Source: Enhydrobacter aerosaccus
GTDB taxonomy: Bacteria > Pseudomonadota > Alphaproteobacteria > Reyranellales > Reyranellaceae
DNA length: 43,158 nucleotides
Direction of reading: 5' to 3'
Assembly (NCBI GenBank): GCA_903832005.1
Contig: CAIKZO010000093.1
Coordinates: forward strand, 1 to 43,158
The notes under the pieces are model-generated. The model did not search any database, was not told where the DNA came from, and saw nothing but the letters and a program-made list of their open reading frames with translations. A program made the translations under genes and the position numbers. Below are positions 15,427 through 23,963 of the stretch, piece by piece (the stretch's first letter is position 1; the number at the start of each line of letters is the position of its first letter).

Positions 15427-16914
15427 ATGCAGATGCCCGCTCTCGATCCCGACATCCTTGCCCGCCGCGGCGAGATCGTGGCCGCGCTCAAGGGGATCGT
15501 GCCCGGCGAGGGTGTGATCGACGACCTGGACGGCATGCGGCCCTTCGAGTGCGACGCGCTGTCGGCCTACCGCCAGATGCCGCTGGTCGTCGTGCTGCCC
15601 AATACCGTCGAGCAGGTCTCCGCCATCCTGCGCTACTGCCAGGACCACAAGGTGAAGGTGGTGCCGCGCGGCGCCGGCACGTCGCTGTCGGGCGGCTCGA
15701 TGCCGGTGGGCGACGCGATCCTGCTGGGTCTCAGCAAGTTCAACCGCGTGCTCGAGATCGACTACGCCAACCGCTGCGCCGTGGTGCAGCCCGGCGTCAC
15801 CAACCTCGGCGTCACCAAGGCGGTCGAGCACGAAGGTTTCTACTACGCGCCCGATCCCAGCTCGCAGATCGCCTGCTCGATCGGCGGCAACGTCGCGGAG
15901 AATTCCGGCGGCGTGCACTGCCTGAAATACGGCCTCACGACCAACAACCTGCTCGGTATCCAGATGGTGCTGATGAACGGCGAAGTCGTGCGCCTGGGCG
16001 GCAAGCATCTCGACTCCGAAGGCTACGACCTGATGGGGCTGATGACCGGCTCCGAAGGATTGCTGGGCGTCGTCACCGAGGTGACGGTGCGGCTGCTGCG
16101 CAAGCCCTCGACGGCGCGAGCGGTGCTGCTGGGCTTCCCGTCGGAATCGGGCGCGGCCGAGTGCGTCGCCGCCGTCATCGCCGCGGGCATCATCCCGGGC
16201 GGCATGGAGATGATGGACAAGGATGCCGTCCAGTGCGCCGAGAACTATGTCGGCGCGGGCTATCCGCTCGATGCCGAGGCACTGCTGATCGTCGAGCTCG
16301 ATGGGCCCGAAGTCGAGGTCGATCACCTGACGAAGAGGGTCGAGGAGATCGCGCGCGAGCGCGGCGCCACGACCTGCCGGGTGAGCCGCGACGAGCAGGA
16401 GCGGGTTCTGTTCTGGGCCGGCCGCAAGGCTGCATTTCCGGCCGTCGGCCAGATCACGCCTGATTACATGTGCCTTGACGGCTCAGTACCACGCGGGCGC
16501 CTGGTCGAAGTGCTGTCAGAGATGCGCCAGATGTCGAAGACGCATCGGCTGCGGGTCGTGAACGTCTTCCATGCCGGCGACGGCAATCTCCATCCGCTGA
16601 TCCTGTTCGATGCCAACGATCCCGACGAGCTGCGGCGCGCCGAGGAATTCGGTGCCGACATCCTGCGCCTGTGCGTGAGGGTGGGCGGCGTGCTGACCGG
16701 CGAGCATGGCGTGGGCATCGAGAAGCGCGACCTGATGGGCGTGCAGTTCACCGAGATCGACCTCGATCAGCAGATGCGCGTGAAGTGCGCCTTCGATCCC
16801 GATCACCTGCTCAATCCCGGAAAGGTGTTTCCGCAGCTTCGCCGCTGTGCCGAGCTCGACCGCGTCGTCGTGCATCATAACAAGCTGCCGTTTCCGGATA
16901 TTCCCCGGTTCTGA
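15427..16914 (+). CDS. glcD: Glycolate oxidase FAD subunit GlcD
   Basis: The 495-residue flavoprotein oxidises glycolate (or D-lactate) to glyoxylate (or pyruvate) and passes electrons on through GlcE/GlcF. The FAD-binding (PCMH) domain covers about residues 45-225 with VPRGAGTSLSGGSMP and SSQIACSIGGNVAENSGG. The C-terminal FAD-oxidase domain contains NVFHAGDGNLHP, TGEHGVGIEKRD and the terminal NPGKVFP. Length is as in E. coli GlcD. I took the ATG giving MQMPALDPDIL rather than an upstream TTG inside the rpmJ terminator flank. glcE follows about 680 bases later after an opposite-strand gene, so glcD is not strictly co-transcribed with glcEF. Confidence 0.93.
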   Translation: MQMPALDPDILARRGEIVAALKGIVPGEGVIDDLDGMRPFECDALSAYRQMPLVVVLPNTVEQVSAILRYCQDHKVKVVPRGAGTSLSGGSMPVGDAILLGLSKFNRVLEIDYANRCAVVQPGVTNLGVTKAVEHEGFYYAPDPSSQIACSIGGNVAENSGGVHCLKYGLTTNNLLGIQMVLMNGEVVRLGGKHLDSEGYDLMGLMTGSEGLLGVVTEVTVRLLRKPSTARAVLLGFPSESGAAECVAAVIAAGIIPGGMEMMDKDAVQCAENYVGAGYPLDAEALLIVELDGPEVEVDHLTKRVEEIARERGATTCRVSRDEQERVLFWAGRKAAFPAVGQITPDYMCLDGSVPRGRLVEVLSEMRQMSKTHRLRVVNVFHAGDGNLHPLILFDANDPDELRRAEEFGADILRLCVRVGGVLTGEHGVGIEKRDLMGVQFTEIDLDQQMRVKCAFDPDHLLNPGKVFPQLRRCAELDRVVVHHNKLPFPDIPRF

Positions 16915-16923
16915 CGCCTTCGG

Positions 16924-17313
16924 CTATTTTTGAACGGGCGCGGAGCCCATGACGCAGCTCATGCCGGCGGCTTTCAGGCGCTCCATTTTGGCGGTCTGCT
17001 CAGCCGTCGCGGTTCCCTTCGCTACCGCCTGAGCGATTGAATCCAGTTCGGGGGCGGTCATGATCTTCTCGCCCTCGTCGGCACTGCAGGTACAGGCACG
17101 GTCGCACAGGGGATATTTGTCCGGCGTCACGCCGGGCGACTTGCGGCACTGCTCGATGCAGTTGCCGACAAAGGCCGCGCGTGAGGTGGGCGGCCAACCG
17201 GTTCCCGCCTCGTCGGGCTTCTTGCCGGACGACATCGCGAGCCAGCCGGCGACGGCTGCCGCCACGACAAAGCAGACGACGAAGGCAACGATCATGCGGG
17301 TGCGGGGAGTCAT
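16924..17313 (-). CDS. Unknown membrane-anchored protein with twin CX3C motif
   Basis: This 129-residue protein is not recognised. One N-terminal transmembrane helix (about 8-28; MIVAFVVCFVVAAAVAGWLA) is followed by a periplasmic domain holding CIEQC, 13 residues, CDRAC, then T-C and a later single Cys. Two CX3C motifs at this spacing resemble the helical-hairpin disulfide proteins known from mitochondrial small Tims and related folds; that likeness is by pattern only. A C-terminal helix (AQAVAKGTATAEQTAKMERL) follows. It is convergent with glcD and sits between glcD and glcE. Confidence 0.7.
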   Translation of the reverse strand: MTPRTRMIVAFVVCFVVAAAVAGWLAMSSGKKPDEAGTGWPPTSRAAFVGNCIEQCRKSPGVTPDKYPLCDRACTCSADEGEKIMTAPELDSIAQAVAKGTATAEQTAKMERLKAAGMSCVMGSAPVQK

Positions 17314-17488
17314 GCCGGTTGGCTTAGGGGCCGCCGCCGGATTTGTAAATCGCGCCCGCGTGAAATCGCGGTTCCAAAGGCTTATCGGTCAGTAATGACC
17401 GTAATAGGCGCTTCGGCGCGTTGCGCTTATGATGGCGGGGAAGGTCGAGGAGAGTGAAGTTGGGCGGCGGTCGTTCTTTCCGGGCAGA

Positions 17489-17581
17489 TTCCCGTTTTTG
17501 CAGCGCAGCAAGTTGCGGGATTCCCGGTTTTGCTGGGTTTTGGAACCGGCTGCCGTTTAATTCCCGTTTATTAAACGGGAA
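17489..17581. promoter_or_regulatory. Repeated TTCCCG boxes and 21-base palindrome upstream of glcE
   Basis: TTCCCGTTT occurs at 17489 and 17561, and a variant TTCCCGGTTT at 17521. The last copy forms a perfect palindrome: TTCCCGTTTA, central T, TAAACGGGAA (17561-17581), 12 bases before the glcE start. No T-run follows. Three spaced copies suggest a transcription factor binding array for glcEF. Confidence 0.5.
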
Positions 17582-17593
17582 CGCAGGTGCGAG

Positions 17594-18761
17594 ATGAGCG
17601 GCACGATCAAGCCGCGTGACGCCGCCGAACTGCAGAAGGCGGTTGAGTGGGCGCTGAGTGAGGGCACGACGCTCGACGTGCGCGGCACCGGCAGCAAAAT
17701 CTCTTTGGGCCGGCCGATGCGCTGCGACCAGGTGCTCGATCTCTCCGGACTGACGGGCGTTGTCGATTACGCGCCCGAGGAACTTGTCGTCACTGTGCGC
17801 GCGGGCACGCCGCTGCGCGACGTCGAGGCGCTGCTGGCCCAGCGCAACCAGATGCTGGCCTTCGAGCCGCCGGATCTGGGGCCGCTGCTCGGCCGGGAAG
17901 CCGGCGAGGGCACCTTGGTCGGCACGCTCTCCGGAAATTTCGCCGGGCCGCGACGTCTCTCTGCCGGCGCGGCGCGCGATCATCTGCTGGGCTTCAGCGG
18001 CGTCAACGGCCGCGGCGAGGCTTTCAAGTCGGGCGGCAAGGTGATGAAGAACGTCACCGGCTACGACCTCTCCAAGGTGATCGCTGGTTCGTGGGGCACG
18101 CTCGCCGTGCTGGGCGAGGTCTCGGTGAAGACGCTTCCCGCGCCCGATCAAACGCGGACGCTGATGCTGCGCGGCCTCGACGATGCAGCCGCGGTGAAGG
18201 CGATGTGCGCGGCGATGGGCAGCCCGCACGATCTCTCCGGCGCGGCCCATGTCGGCGACAGGACGGCGCTGCGGCTCGAAGGCGTGGCGCCGTCGGTCGA
18301 GGCGCGCTTGAAGGGCCTGCGCGAGCTGCTGGCCGGCGCGGGGGCGGCGATGGAAGAGCTGGGCACGCTCGAAAGCCGCGCCTTCTGGCGCGAGGTGCGC
18401 GATGTCGCGCCGCTGAAAGCATCGGCCGACGCAATCGTCTGGCGCATCTCCTGTCCGCCGACCGAAGGCGCCGCGATGGTGGCGCGCATCAAGGCACAGC
18501 GGCCGACGGCGCAGTGCTTTTACGACTGGTCCGGCGGCCTGATCTGGCTGGCGCTGCCACCGTCACCATGCCGACCAGGTGGTCGTTCGAGGCGCGATCG
18601 GGATGACCGGCGGCCACGCCACCCTGATCCGCGCTCCCGAGGCGGTGCGTGCGGCCGTGCCGGTCTTCCATCCGCAATCGCCTGCCCTGGCGGCGCTCGC
18701 CGCGCGGGTGAAGGAAAGCTTCGACCCCAAGGGTCTCTTCAATCCGGGGAGGATGGGATGA
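17594..18761 (+). pseudogene. glcE: Glycolate oxidase subunit GlcE, frameshifted near the C-terminus
   Basis: The first about 320 residues read as GlcE, the second FAD-binding subunit of glycolate oxidase: LDVRGTGSKISLGRP, then EPPDLGPLLG, GTLSGNFAGPRRL and SGGKVMKNVTGYDLSK, then YDWSGGLIWLALPP. After about 18555-18565 the frame departs into Arg/Pro-rich non-family sequence. The expected end is present one frame over: HHADQVVVRGAIGMTGG, and NPGRMG followed by a stop at 18761. One extra base (or two missing) between about 18555 and 18570 explains this; there is no long homopolymer there. With repair the protein would be about 389 residues. A real lesion would disable glycolate oxidase. Confidence 0.85.
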
Positions 18762-18767
18762 TTTCCT

Positions 18768-18880
18768 CCCGTCGTCCCGACCGAAGCCGAGCGAAGCGAG
18801 GCGTAGCGGAGGGACCTGTCATCATATCGACCACAAGAGAGGTCCCTCGACTTCGCTTCGCTCCGCTCGGGACGACGGGG
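18768..18880. repeat. REP-like imperfect palindrome between glcE and glcF
   Basis: The arms (18768-18817 and 18840-18880) are near inverse copies, running from CCCGTCGTCCCGA inward to AGGGACCT and back from AGGTCCCT to GGGACGACGGGG. The arms are rich in CGAAGCGAG-like units. The centre of about 22 bases is unpaired. It fills almost the whole glcE-glcF gap and differs from the element at 31-198. Confidence 0.75.
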
Positions 18881-18885
18881 AATTA

Positions 18886-20205
18886 ATGCAAACCAACTTC
18901 ACCCTGGCCCAACTCGCCGATCCGGACACCGCGCGCACCGAGCAGATCCTGCGCAAGTGCGTGCATTGCGGCTTCTGTACCGCGACCTGCCCGACTTTCG
19001 TGTTGTTGGGCGACGAGCGCGATTCGCCGCGCGGACGGATCTATTTCGTCAAGGCGATGCTGGAGGGCGAGCGCGCGCCAACCGTCCAGGAGGTGCGGCA
19101 CGTCGATCGGTGCCTGTCGTGCCTCTCGTGCATGACGACCTGTCCGTCGGGCGTGAACTACATGCACCTGGTCGATCACGGCCGGCATCACATCGAGGAG
19201 ACCTACACACGCCCGTTGCCCGATCGCTTCATGCGACGGCTGCTCGGGGTGTTGATGCCGCGGCCCGCTCTCTTCCGCTGGGCCATGGTGCTGGGCTGGC
19301 TGGCCAAGCCGTTGGCGGCGCTGCTGCCGTCGACAAGCAGCGATCCCGGGGGCGCCACCTTCGTGCGGCGTCTCAAGGCGATGATCGAGGCGGTGCCTTC
19401 GGTCGTGCCCGGTCCGTCAGCCGTCGACCATCCGCAGACTTTCCCGGCGGTGGGGACGCGTCGCAAGAGGGTGGCGCTGATGCCGGGCTGCGGCCAGCAG
19501 GTGCTGGCGCCCGAGGTGAACGAGGCCACGGTACGCCTGCTGACGCGGCATGGCGTGGAAGTGGTGAACGTCGAGGGCTCCGGCTGCTGTGGCTCCTCGG
19601 TGCTGCATATCGGCGAGAATGAGCGTGCGGTCGCGCTGGCCAAGGCGAACATCGACGCCTGGCTGAAGGAAGCGGACGGGGCGGGGCTCGACGCGGTCGT
19701 GATCAATGCGTCGGGCTGCGGCACGACGGTGAAGGATTACGGTCACATGCTGGCCGACGATCCGGTCTGGAAGCCCAAGGCCGAGCGGGTGGCGAAGCTC
19801 GCCAAGGATATTACCGAGGTGATGGCGGAAATCGGTCTCGCGAACGTGAAGCCCAAGCCGCTCACCGTTGCCTATCATGCCGCCTGTTCCATGCAGCATG
19901 GCCAAAAACTGATCGAACCGCCCAAGAAGCTCCTGCGCGAGGCGGGCTTCACGGTGAAGGACGTGCCCGAAAGCCATCTTTGCTGCGGATGGGCCGGGAC
20001 CTATCAGGTGCTGCAGCCCGAGTTGTCGCGCCGGCTGCGCGACCGCAAGGTGGCGAACATCGAGAGCGTGAAGCCTGACGTGATCGCTTCGGGCAATTTC
20101 GGCTGCAACGGCAATATCGCCGGCGGTACCGGCATTCCGGTGGCGCACACGGTCGAACTGCTCGACTGGGCGACCGGCGGGCCGAAGCCGGCGTCGCTTT
20201 TGTGA
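18886..20205 (+). CDS. glcF: Glycolate oxidase iron-sulfur subunit GlcF
   Basis: The 439-residue protein passes electrons from GlcD/GlcE to the membrane quinone pool. Two 4Fe-4S motifs are complete: C25-C28-C31-C35 and C76-C79-C82-C86. Two CCG domains follow in the C-terminal half, seen as GSGCCGSSVLHIGE (about 226-239) and YHAACSMQHGQK together with SHLCCGWAGTY (about 328-372). Length is somewhat above E. coli GlcF (407). It is intact, unlike glcE upstream. The TPR gene begins 1 base after its stop. Confidence 0.93.
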   Translation: MQTNFTLAQLADPDTARTEQILRKCVHCGFCTATCPTFVLLGDERDSPRGRIYFVKAMLEGERAPTVQEVRHVDRCLSCLSCMTTCPSGVNYMHLVDHGRHHIEETYTRPLPDRFMRRLLGVLMPRPALFRWAMVLGWLAKPLAALLPSTSSDPGGATFVRRLKAMIEAVPSVVPGPSAVDHPQTFPAVGTRRKRVALMPGCGQQVLAPEVNEATVRLLTRHGVEVVNVEGSGCCGSSVLHIGENERAVALAKANIDAWLKEADGAGLDAVVINASGCGTTVKDYGHMLADDPVWKPKAERVAKLAKDITEVMAEIGLANVKPKPLTVAYHAACSMQHGQKLIEPPKKLLREAGFTVKDVPESHLCCGWAGTYQVLQPELSRRLRDRKVANIESVKPDVIASGNFGCNGNIAGGTGIPVAHTVELLDWATGGPKPASLL

Positions 20206-20206
20206 C

Positions 20207-20806
20207 ATGAAGCTCCTTCAGGCTTGCCTCGCGGGTGTGCTGGGCCTGATGCTCTGCTTTGCCGCAAATGCCCAGAACAATGGGAGCAACACCGTGCTCG
20301 ATACCCTGTTCGCCAAACTGCAGACCGCGACCGATCCATCCGCCATCCAGTCGCTCGAATCCGCGATCTGGGAGCAATGGACGATGGTGCCCGGTGATGC
20401 GCAGCGCCAGTTGATGGCGCGCGGCATCGCCGAGATGGAGCAGCAGGAGCTGGAGAGTGCGGCCGTCTCGTTCACCAAGCTGATCGAGCTGTCGCCCGAG
20501 CTGTCCGAGGCCTGGAACAAGCGCGCTACAGTGCGCTGGCTGCTGGGCGATTTCCCGGGCTCGCTCGCCGACATCTGCGAGACCATCAAGCGCGAGCCCC
20601 GCCATTTCGGGGCGTATTCGGGATTGGGCATGATCCGCGCGCAAATGAACGAGCCCGGCCGCGCGGCTGCGGCATTCGAGCTCGCGAAGAAATACAATCC
20701 ACACATTGTTGGCCTCGATGCCGAGATTGCGCGGCTGAAAGCGCTGGGCGGGGATGCATCGGACGACGACCCGCTGGGTTGCGGACAGCACACGGCAAGC
20801 CGATAG
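20207..20806 (+). CDS. Secreted tetratricopeptide-repeat protein
   Basis: The 199-residue protein has a cleavable signal peptide (about 1-23, ending AANA-Q) and two to three TPR-like helical repeats between residues 70 and 160; the clearest are ESAAVSFTKLIELSPELSEAWNKRA and HFGAYSGLGMIRAQMNEPGRAAAAFELAKKY in shortened form here. It probably works as a periplasmic protein-interaction scaffold. Its start lies one base after the glcF stop, so it is likely in the glcEF transcript, but a function in glycolate oxidation is not known. Confidence 0.8.
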   Translation: MKLLQACLAGVLGLMLCFAANAQNNGSNTVLDTLFAKLQTATDPSAIQSLESAIWEQWTMVPGDAQRQLMARGIAEMEQQELESAAVSFTKLIELSPELSEAWNKRATVRWLLGDFPGSLADICETIKREPRHFGAYSGLGMIRAQMNEPGRAAAAFELAKKYNPHIVGLDAEIARLKALGGDASDDDPLGCGQHTASR

Positions 20807-20851
20807 TATACTGACGGTATTTACTGTGAATTGACGAGGGAGTTAGGGGCC

Positions 20852-22087
20852 ATGGCCACGTTGTATGTCGGCGGTCGCTTGTTCGACGGCGAGAAGGTGA
20901 TCGACGGGCAGGCGGTGCTGGAAGAGGGCGGCAAGGTCAAGAAGATCGCCTCGGCCGGCGAGTTCGCGGGCTTCGCGGGCACCAAGGTCGACACGACGGG
21001 CGGCACCCTGATGCCGGGCATCATCGATTGCCACGTTCATTCGCTGTCGGGCGCCGAGGGCAATCCGGGCGCGATCCAGGATCGCATGAGTGCTGCCCAG
21101 CTCACCGTGCGCGGCATGGAATTCATGCGCAACACGCTGGAAGGCGGCGTCACCGCCGTGCGCGACTGCGGCGGCAAGGATTACATCGAGTTCGCGATCC
21201 GCGACGCCTACAACGCCGGCCGCTTCCTGGGTCCGACGATGCGCTGCGCCGGCCGCATGATCTGCATGACCGGCGGTCACGGCAACCGCACCGGCCGCAT
21301 CGCCGATGGCGTCGACGAAGTTGTGAAGGCGGTGCGCGAGCAGGTCCATGCCGGCTCCGACCTGGTGAAGATCATGGCGACCGGCGGCGTGATGACCGCG
21401 GGCGTCAATCCCGAGGATGCGCATTACTCGCCGGAGGAGATGAAGGCCGGCATCACCGAGGCGCATCGCTTCCACAAATGCTGCGCCAGCCACGCCCAGG
21501 GCGCGCTCGGCATCCTGAACGCCGTGCGCGGCGGCATCGATTCGATCGAGCACGGCATCTTCATGGACGAGGAATGCTGCCGCGAGATGCTGGATCGCGG
21601 CGTCTGGCTGGTGCCTACGCTGGCTGCAGTGAAGAACATCCTCGCGGGCTATGACGGTGGCGACCGCTCGATCCCCGACTATGTGATCGAGAAGAGCCGA
21701 CGCGTGTTCGACCGCCACATCGCGGCGACCCAGATGTACTACAAGGCCGGCGGCAAGATCGCGATGGGCACCGATGCGGGCACACCGCACAACCGCCACG
21801 GCGAGAATGCGCGCGAGCTCGAGTTCATGTGCGACATCGGCATCTCGAGCCGCGATTCGCTGTTCTTCGCGACGGCAAGCGCCGCCGACCTGATGCGGCT
21901 CGGCGACCAGGGCCGGGTCAAGGAAGGCAACTCGGCCGACTTCGTGGTGTGCGACGGCGATCCGCTGATCGATATCAAGAAGGCCGCCCGCAAGGAGAAC
22001 CACCGCATGGTGGTGAAGCGCGGCCAGGTCGCCAAAGACAACCGCGCGGCCTTCGTGGCGCCGGCGCAGCGCGTGGCAGCCGAGTGA
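20852..22087 (+). CDS. Metal-dependent amidohydrolase (prolidase/Sgx-type)
   Basis: The 411-residue enzyme is an amidohydrolase with a complete binuclear-metal set: DCHVHS (His61, His63), VKIMATGG (Lys173, probably carboxylated), SHAQG (His214), IEHGIF (His234) and GTDAGTP (Asp307). This pattern is that of the Xaa-Pro/Xaa-Arg dipeptidase-like branch that includes many imidazolonepropionase-annotated proteins of broad substrate range. I used the ATG giving MATLYVGGRLFDG, seven codons after an alternative. It is followed by one base and then the PaaK-like gene, so the two are translationally linked. Substrate unknown. Confidence 0.87.
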   Translation: MATLYVGGRLFDGEKVIDGQAVLEEGGKVKKIASAGEFAGFAGTKVDTTGGTLMPGIIDCHVHSLSGAEGNPGAIQDRMSAAQLTVRGMEFMRNTLEGGVTAVRDCGGKDYIEFAIRDAYNAGRFLGPTMRCAGRMICMTGGHGNRTGRIADGVDEVVKAVREQVHAGSDLVKIMATGGVMTAGVNPEDAHYSPEEMKAGITEAHRFHKCCASHAQGALGILNAVRGGIDSIEHGIFMDEECCREMLDRGVWLVPTLAAVKNILAGYDGGDRSIPDYVIEKSRRVFDRHIAATQMYYKAGGKIAMGTDAGTPHNRHGENARELEFMCDIGISSRDSLFFATASAADLMRLGDQGRVKEGNSADFVVCDGDPLIDIKKAARKENHRMVVKRGQVAKDNRAAFVAPAQRVAAE

Positions 22088-22088
22088 A

Positions 22089-23378
22089 ATGGCTGCCGCG
22101 CTCTTTCCCGAACTCGGGATCTCGACCGACGAACTGCGCGCGCTTCAGCTCACGCGGCTGAAGCAGAGCCTCGCGCACGCCTATGCCAACCAGAAGCCGT
22201 ATCGTGCCAAGTGCGATGCGGCGGGGGTGACGCCGCAGGACCTGAAGACGCTGGAGGATCTCCGGCTCTTTCCCTTCACGGCCAAGAGCGACCTGCGCGA
22301 CGCCTATCCCTACGGCATGTTCGCGATCCCGCGCGAGAAGTGCGTGCGGGTGCATGCCTCGAGCGGCACCACAGGCCGGCCGACGGTGGTGGGCTATTCG
22401 GCCAAGGACATCGAGACCTGGGCCGAGGTGATGGCGCGCTCGATGTATGTCGCGGGCACGCGGCCGGGCGACGTCGTGCACAATGCCTATGGCTACGGGC
22501 TGTTCACCGGTGGCCTTGGCGCGCATTACGGCGCCGAGCGGCTAGGCTGCACCGTGGTGCCGATGTCGGGTGGTTTCAGCGAGCGCCAGGTCCAGCTGAT
22601 CGCCGAGTTCGGCGCGCGGGTCTGCCTGATGACGCCGTCCTACATGCTGGCGATCGCCGACGAGTTCGAGCGCCAGGGCATCGATCCGCGCCAGACGGCG
22701 CTGCGCATCGGCATCTTCGGCGCCGAGCCGTGGACCGAGGGCATGCGGGCGGAGATCGAGCGGCGGCTCGGCATCGATGCGGTCGATATCTACGGCTTGA
22801 GCGAAGTGATGGGGCCGGGCGTGGCCTGCGAGTTCGTCGAGACCAAGGATGGGCCGACGATCTGGGAGGATCACTTCTATCCGGAGATCGTCGATCCCGA
22901 GACTGGCGCGCCGGTGGCCGACGGCGAGCCGGGGGAGCTGGTTTTTACCTCGCTCACCAAGGAGGCGATGCCGGTCATCCGCTATCGCACCCGCGACCTC
23001 ACGCTGCTCATGAAGGGCTCCGCCTCGGCGATGCGGCGCATGGCCAAGATCACCGGCCGCAGCGACGACATGATGATCGTGCGCGGCGTGAACCTGTTCC
23101 CGAGCCAGGTCGAGGAGCAGATCCTGCGCGACGAGGCGCTGACCGGGCACTACGTGATCGAGTTGACACGCACCGGCGCGCTCGACGACCTGCTGGTGCG
23201 GGTCGAGGCGCGGGTCGTGCTGGAGGAGGCTGCGGCCGGGCGGTCGCGAGACGGGCTGGCGCGGCGGCTGAAGGGCATGTGCGGCCTCTCGGCGGACATC
23301 GAGATCGCCGCGCCCGGTGGCGTCGAGCGTTCGATGGGCAAGGCGCGGCGGGTCATCGACAAGCGCCCCAAGACCTGA
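22089..23378 (+). CDS. Phenylacetate-CoA ligase (PaaK-like)
   Basis: The 429-residue adenylate-forming enzyme joins an aromatic acid to CoA with ATP. It shows the ATP-phosphate loop SSGTTGRPTVVGYS (about 94-107), the adenine-site DIYGLSEVMGPGVA (about 234-247) and the C-terminal hinge/lid region GRSDDMMIVRGVNLFPSQVE (about 322-341). Length and motifs are those of PaaK-type ligases (about 430 residues). No paa ring-epoxidase genes lie nearby, so the substrate may be an aromatic acid other than phenylacetate. It is coupled to the amidohydrolase upstream, which may release that acid (inference). Confidence 0.88.
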   Translation: MAAALFPELGISTDELRALQLTRLKQSLAHAYANQKPYRAKCDAAGVTPQDLKTLEDLRLFPFTAKSDLRDAYPYGMFAIPREKCVRVHASSGTTGRPTVVGYSAKDIETWAEVMARSMYVAGTRPGDVVHNAYGYGLFTGGLGAHYGAERLGCTVVPMSGGFSERQVQLIAEFGARVCLMTPSYMLAIADEFERQGIDPRQTALRIGIFGAEPWTEGMRAEIERRLGIDAVDIYGLSEVMGPGVACEFVETKDGPTIWEDHFYPEIVDPETGAPVADGEPGELVFTSLTKEAMPVIRYRTRDLTLLMKGSASAMRRMAKITGRSDDMMIVRGVNLFPSQVEEQILRDEALTGHYVIELTRTGALDDLLVRVEARVVLEEAAAGRSRDGLARRLKGMCGLSADIEIAAPGGVERSMGKARRVIDKRPKT

Positions 23379-23508
23379 AGAACTTTCCCGGACTGGGAAG
23401 AAATTACTAATACAATTCAATTGTTTACGGTGGACAGATAAAGCGGTCCATTAGGGGTAGATACATATAAATCTTTTAATTCATTAATTCTTTCTTCCAG
23501 GTGATCCG

Positions 23509-23952
23509 ATGCGTTTCGACGTCCGCCGCATGTTGAAAAACAGGGACGGCGTTACCGCGATCGAGTTCGCGATCATCTCGCCGGTGCTGCTGACGATGCT
23601 GCTCGGCATGTTCCAGTTCGGCACCGTGATGAACAACTACATGATCCTGACCAATGCCGCCGCGAAGGGCGCGCTCACGATCGCTTTGTCCCGCGGCACG
23701 ACCACGCCCTACACGACGACCAAGTCGGCGATCACCGCCGCGGCGCCCAATCTCACGTCCACGAACATCACCACGACCGTCACGATCAACGGCACGGCCT
23801 GCGCTTCGGATGCGGCCTGCACGACGGCCCTCGTGGCCGGCGTCTCGGCGGTCGTGAAGTCGACCTATCCCTGCAATCTCACCGTCATGGGCATCAACTA
23901 CGCGCCGAGCGGCTGCACGCTCAAGGCCCAGACGGCGCAGATGGTTCAATGA
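23509..23952 (+). CDS. TadE-like pseudopilin
   Basis: The 147-residue protein has the TadE N-terminus: a short basic leader, then GVTAIEFAIISPVLLTMLLG, whose Gly-Val boundary and Glu at +5 suit prepilin peptidase cleavage, followed by one transmembrane helix. The exported remainder is Thr-rich with four Cys (C-x6-C spacing near NGTACASDAAC). TadE-like proteins are minor components of Tad (tight adherence) pili. An AT-rich 130-base region precedes it, and the TadG-like gene follows with a 12-base gap. No cpa/tad ATPase or secretin genes are in the window. Confidence 0.83.
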   Translation: MRFDVRRMLKNRDGVTAIEFAIISPVLLTMLLGMFQFGTVMNNYMILTNAAAKGALTIALSRGTTTPYTTTKSAITAAAPNLTSTNITTTVTINGTACASDAACTTALVAGVSAVVKSTYPCNLTVMGINYAPSGCTLKAQTAQMVQ

Positions 23953-23963
23953 GGAGGCATCGG

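Noticed and set aside
18540..18600. Programmed frameshifting in glcE
   Set aside because: No slippery heptamer or downstream structure was seen at the shift point, and GlcE is not known to use one.
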